DNA of 64,000 nt. Source: Bilabrum cf. latius. Lineage: Eukaryota > Bigyra: Bicosoecida > Bigyra > Bicosoecida. Position 1 is the stretch's first letter. The number at the start of each line of letters is the position of its first letter. The stretch covers positions 682,001 through 746,000 of the forward strand of contig OZ237746.1 in the NCBI GenBank assembly GCA_965178125.1, in the 5' to 3' direction. Shown piece after piece: positions 60,901 through 64,000 of the stretch. Both the position numbers and the translations under genes were made by a program. The notes below the pieces were generated by a model that was not told where the DNA came from, made no database searches, and saw nothing but the letters and a program-made list of their open reading frames with translations.

Positions 60901-61067
60901 TGTCTCAGCCCCAAGCTTGATCCCGTAACCCTAAGACTGGAGAGACTGCTGGACATTCCAATCGCTTTGGAGAGACTATCAAGATCTCCTGAAAAAGCAT
61001 CAAAGTCAATACGCAAGCACCTACATCCTGTATTTATCTGATCAATTAGCAATAAGGAATAGTCCAT
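57957..61067 (-). CDS. LRR/ankyrin-like protein B with C-terminal coiled-coil repeats
   Basis: From ATG 61067 (MDYSLLLIDQINTGCRCL) to TGA 57957, 1,036 aa, with five TAG codons (before LIYPVL, in STN-X-TLR, in GG-X-TPVALGKAL, in VEA-X-RDAGRV, and in SEAE-X-GPG). The order matches A: LRRs, an acidic DSDDSDDFDDSDDSND insert, more LRRs, helical region, ankyrin-like PLEAARLGGHGECVKVLEE. It then adds four copies of a 19-aa charged helix (DARAVEMERQRREHEASLR), absent from A and C. It is more diverged from A and C than they are from each other. Protein-binding scaffold by fold; partner unknown. Confidence 0.82.
58015..58260 (-). repeat. 57-bp coding repeat (four copies) in LRR gene B
   Basis: Units encode a 19-aa charged heptad-like helix (MERQRREHEASLRDARAVE and variants), predicted to form a coiled coil. 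Confidence 0.85.
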
Positions 61068-61236
61068 TGCGTCTATAATACAGACAGAAAAATGTAGATC
61101 TGTGTGGGTGAAGGCCTACTAGCTCCGGATCCATACTGGATGCAGGGGTGGTAATCGATTTGGCCAATTTGATTGAAATGCTCCAGCACAGTAATGTACA
61201 TACACACAATAGCGCCTGGTTATCCATATTGTCGCA

Positions 61237-64000
61237 TCATGCGAACCCGAGGGCCTCCACCAGCACCTTCACGCACTCATCATGACCGCCCAAACGAGCC
61301 GCCTCCAATGGACCCACCATCGCCCCGCCCTCCATCTCGCCCAGCATCTCCAGCCCACCCGCCAACCGACCCAGCCTCAGCCGCTTCCCCAGCTCCAACG
61401 GCCTGCCGTCCCGAGCCGCCCAGAACACCCTGCCCGCGTCCCTCTTGGCATTCACTGCCCGGCGCCATAGCAGCACCTGACTCTGTCGATCTGTCGTTAT
61501 ACCCGCCAGCGTCCCCCCGCACAGACCGGCCAATTCAGGATAGTCTGCTTTGATTGCCCATCTCTCCACCATCCTCAGACGGTCACAACAGCCGCCATCT
61601 CGCAACGCATACCGTACCATAGGCAGCTCCTCCACCACAGGCACCCCATCCCGGTCCCTCTCCACCTCATCATACTCGGCCTGACACGCGTCTCCCATGC
61701 CCAGCACCAGAGACACCATCGCCATCGTGCCCGGGTCCCTCCCGCCTTCCCCCACGCCCACGGGCCTGACCATGGACCTCCGGATGGTGTCCATGCAGCT
61801 GGCCACGAATGCAGCCACTTGCGTCAGGTCCACGGCCCCGCCCTCAGCTGCTAGGTGCATGGCGGCCACGGCGCGGCCAGCGAGTACTCGGGGCTTGGGA
61901 CTAGTGGTAGGTATAGATGCAGCAGTGCTTGGCCCAGGGTCGCTGGAATGTGCAATCTCTGTCTCCAGCTGTTGGTTCATCCACTTCCTGACGACCTTGT
62001 GCCGCTGCATGCCAAGCATGTCCTCGTGATTCTTTGTGCGTCCACCAACTGTCATTTCACTCATCGACCCGGACTGCATGGCTGCATGCTGCATGCCCTC
62101 TAGGATAGCTTCACTCCAGCTGGACCTGGCGATGTCAACATTGAATACTTTGCATGTTGTGCTCGATGCAATTGCAGGCAGTAGAGCCCGCGCGGCAGCT
62201 TCCGGGAGTTGTGAATAGGAGTCTAATGTCAGCCGACGCAAGGAAGCAGACTCGGCAAGCAGCCTCGCGACAAAAGGGGCAGACGCAGCAGACACGAGCT
62301 CATCCTTCACTTTAATATATTGCAGCGTCGGATGGTGCGTGACAGCCTCGAATAGCACACGACTTTCATCATCTAAGCTTTTGGTTGGCTCAACGCTTAT
62401 TGCCAACTCCCGCAGAGTGGTGTTCCTAGCGAGGCCGGCAGCCAGTGGCGCAACACTTTCAGGCTGCAGACCACATGCTAGAATTTCCAATCGGCGAAGA
62501 GCAATGCCTGGATTCTCGCCTAGTGCCTTCCCCAATGCAACGGGTGTCTATCCGCCGAGAGCCCATTTATTGTGGCTCAGATTCAGATCTTCTAGCGTGC
62601 TGTTCGACTGCAGCCCGACCGCGATTGCATGCCCGCCCTCGCTTCCGACTTTTCCCCCGCTGAGGTTTAGCATGTTGAGAGTGGTGTTGACTGCCAGCGC
62701 ATTGCCCAGAGCCACAGCGCCATCATCTCTTATTTTGCTGCCCATCAGCCCAAGTTTCTCCAACACGCACGAGGGCCGGGACAGCCAGAGTGCAATATAT
62801 CTGGCCCCATCGGATCCCACGTTGCAGCCTGGCAACAGTAGCTCCCTGAGGCCACTGCCAGCGGTGGGATTGCACTGCAGTAAGTTGTCGATGCCAACAC
62901 GAGATATTTCGCAGCGCTCCAGCTGGAGCTTTTTCAGGGAGCATCCTCTTGGCGAAGCAAGCGCTTGCCCGAGCAAGATCGCAAACCCGTCATTAGAGTA
63001 ATCCGAGTCATCTGAGTCGTACCCTCTCGCTACGGTCATATTGGGGTCGTCCGAGTCGGGCATAGGCTCATTAGCCAAATCATAAAATTCATCCCTGTCG
63101 TCCCTGCATGGCTGACGCAATGATTTCTAGTAGGATTGGCTCGCGACAATGTGCAGGCTCTCAAGTCGCAGCGCCCCCGTTGCCGCTCCTTCCCGAATAC
63201 CGCGAGCAAGAGGCACCATGCCAGCAATGCGCCCACGGACCACAACAAGCTACAACTTGCGGAGGGTTGAGTTGGTCGCAAGCGCATGCTCCCATGCCTC
63301 CATCGCATCATCATCAATCCGAATGGTCGCATACTGGATGCTTAGCTCTTCCAACGCATGATTATGCGGTAATGCTTTGGCTATCCTTACACTAGTACTC
63401 GCATCTGTTGGGTTGCGCAAGCTGAGCACTCGCAATGTCTTGTTATATTTTAGCCCTGTGCACATCAAATCCGCAGACCTGGAATACTGACAATCAATGC
63501 TAAGCTCCGTAAGGCATGTGTTGCATGCGAGAGACTGAATCAAATAAATACCCCTCGAAGCTAACGGTAGCAACCCCGGGACTAGCCTTGCCTTAAGCAA
63601 TGAAAAGCATCCATCGGTAGCTTCGGGGCCTGTCTGCGGGGTTTCGTACTCTCCGTCGAAAGACTGCAAACCTGGTCGCTACATAATGGCGGCTGCTAAA
63701 TTGGATCTAACATATGTTTCGCCTCTGCCGCGGGTTACTAGCATATCGGAATCGAGCACGAAACGTCGCAAAGGAGCTCTCGTTTTGGCGAGACTGGTTG
63801 CAAGTACTGAATGACCGCTATCTTGCAGCTCGCATCGTTGAATATAGAATGACTATACAGATTCATTTGTAATAAATGCGTTTCCAAGACAAGCATACTG
63901 TTGTAGCCCCAAGCTCGATCCTGCAACAGAAAGACGTACGAGACTGCTGGACCGTCCAATTGCTTTCGAGAGCGCATCAAGATCTCCATTTAAGGAATTA
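61237..64000 (-). CDS. LRR/ankyrin-like protein C (5' partial at window end)
   Basis: The frame is continuous from the window edge to TGA 61237 with five TAG codons, at positions largely shared with gene A (GG-X-TPVALGKAL, IM-X-RPG, RKL-X-LVVV, SY-X-KSL). LRRs, an Asp/Ser-rich insert and an ankyrin-like C-terminus are as in A, but the protein ends early (ECVKVLVEALGFA). The 5' half is nearly identical to A at DNA level; the 3' half is mosaic, sharing some variants with B. Its true start lies beyond the window, by comparison with A about 80 codons upstream. Confidence 0.8.

Noticed and set aside
1-64000. Explanation of the TAGs as pseudogene decay or sequencing error
   Set aside because: Decay would also give TAA, TGA and frameshifts. 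Here only TAG occurs, on both strands, in genes with intact catalytic motifs.
1-64000. UAG = leucine (as in chlorophyte mitochondria or a rhizarian nuclear code)
   Set aside because: Paralog columns show Gln, Lys, Glu or Thr opposite UAG, and several UAGs sit in Gln-rich hydrophilic stretches. Not formally excluded at every site.

Overview
This is a eukaryotic nuclear contig, and the main result is that it appears to use a non-standard genetic code. Every long gene is interrupted repeatedly, and only by TAG. With TAG read as a sense codon, about twenty fragments in the first 12.7 kb become one frame, about fifteen fragments between 15.2 and 30.8 kb become another, and the armadillo, leucine-rich-repeat, prolyl-hydroxylase, transporter, RING and retroelement genes all become whole. 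I count roughly 95 in-frame TAG codons and no in-frame TAA or TGA inside any coding region. Frames close with TGA (most genes) or TAA (12720, 53766). At two positions in the tandem leucine-rich-repeat paralogs, TAG in one copy matches CAG in another within near-identical flanks, and an EGF domain gives a third TAG/CAG match. UAG = glutamine (translation table 15) is therefore the best reading. Gene ends below assume this code.

Organism: GC-rich, intron-poor (a few 39-130 nt GT-AG introns are proposed), with very large surface proteins, an M11 (gametolysin-type) metalloprotease, a prolyl 4-hydroxylase, EGF and TNFR-like cysteine repeats, and young expanded armadillo and LRR families. This suggests a free-living protist, perhaps algal. 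I cannot place the lineage. It does not match the ulvophyte, hexamitid or common ciliate codes, in which UAA is also sense.

Layout. 1-12722 (+): 3' part of a giant multi-pass membrane protein with an Asp-box ectodomain. 12908-14845 (+): retroelement-like ORF using UAG. 15170-30763 (+): one 5,197-aa secreted or membrane-anchored M11 metalloprotease/adhesin with a duplicated module. 31263-43963 (-): giant armadillo-repeat protein with 42-aa repeats, higher-order repeats, a 57-bp coding minisatellite and a 524-536 nt intron or insert. 44048-46432 (-): AAAP-type amino-acid transporter. 46552-47889 (+): prolyl 4-hydroxylase, divergent from the transporter, followed by a 63-bp tandem repeat of its own end. 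49183-52095 (+): unrecognised membrane protein with introns and no UAG. 52718-53848 (+): RING protein, possibly MAT1-like. 53766-54339 (-): small two-exon gene converging on it. 54430-54553: decayed LRR gene fragment. 54557-64000 (-): three tandem LRR/ankyrin-like paralogs.

The surface proteins, the metalloprotease and a secretory-pathway hydroxylase would fit cell-wall or extracellular-matrix biology, but no functional linkage can be shown from sequence alone.
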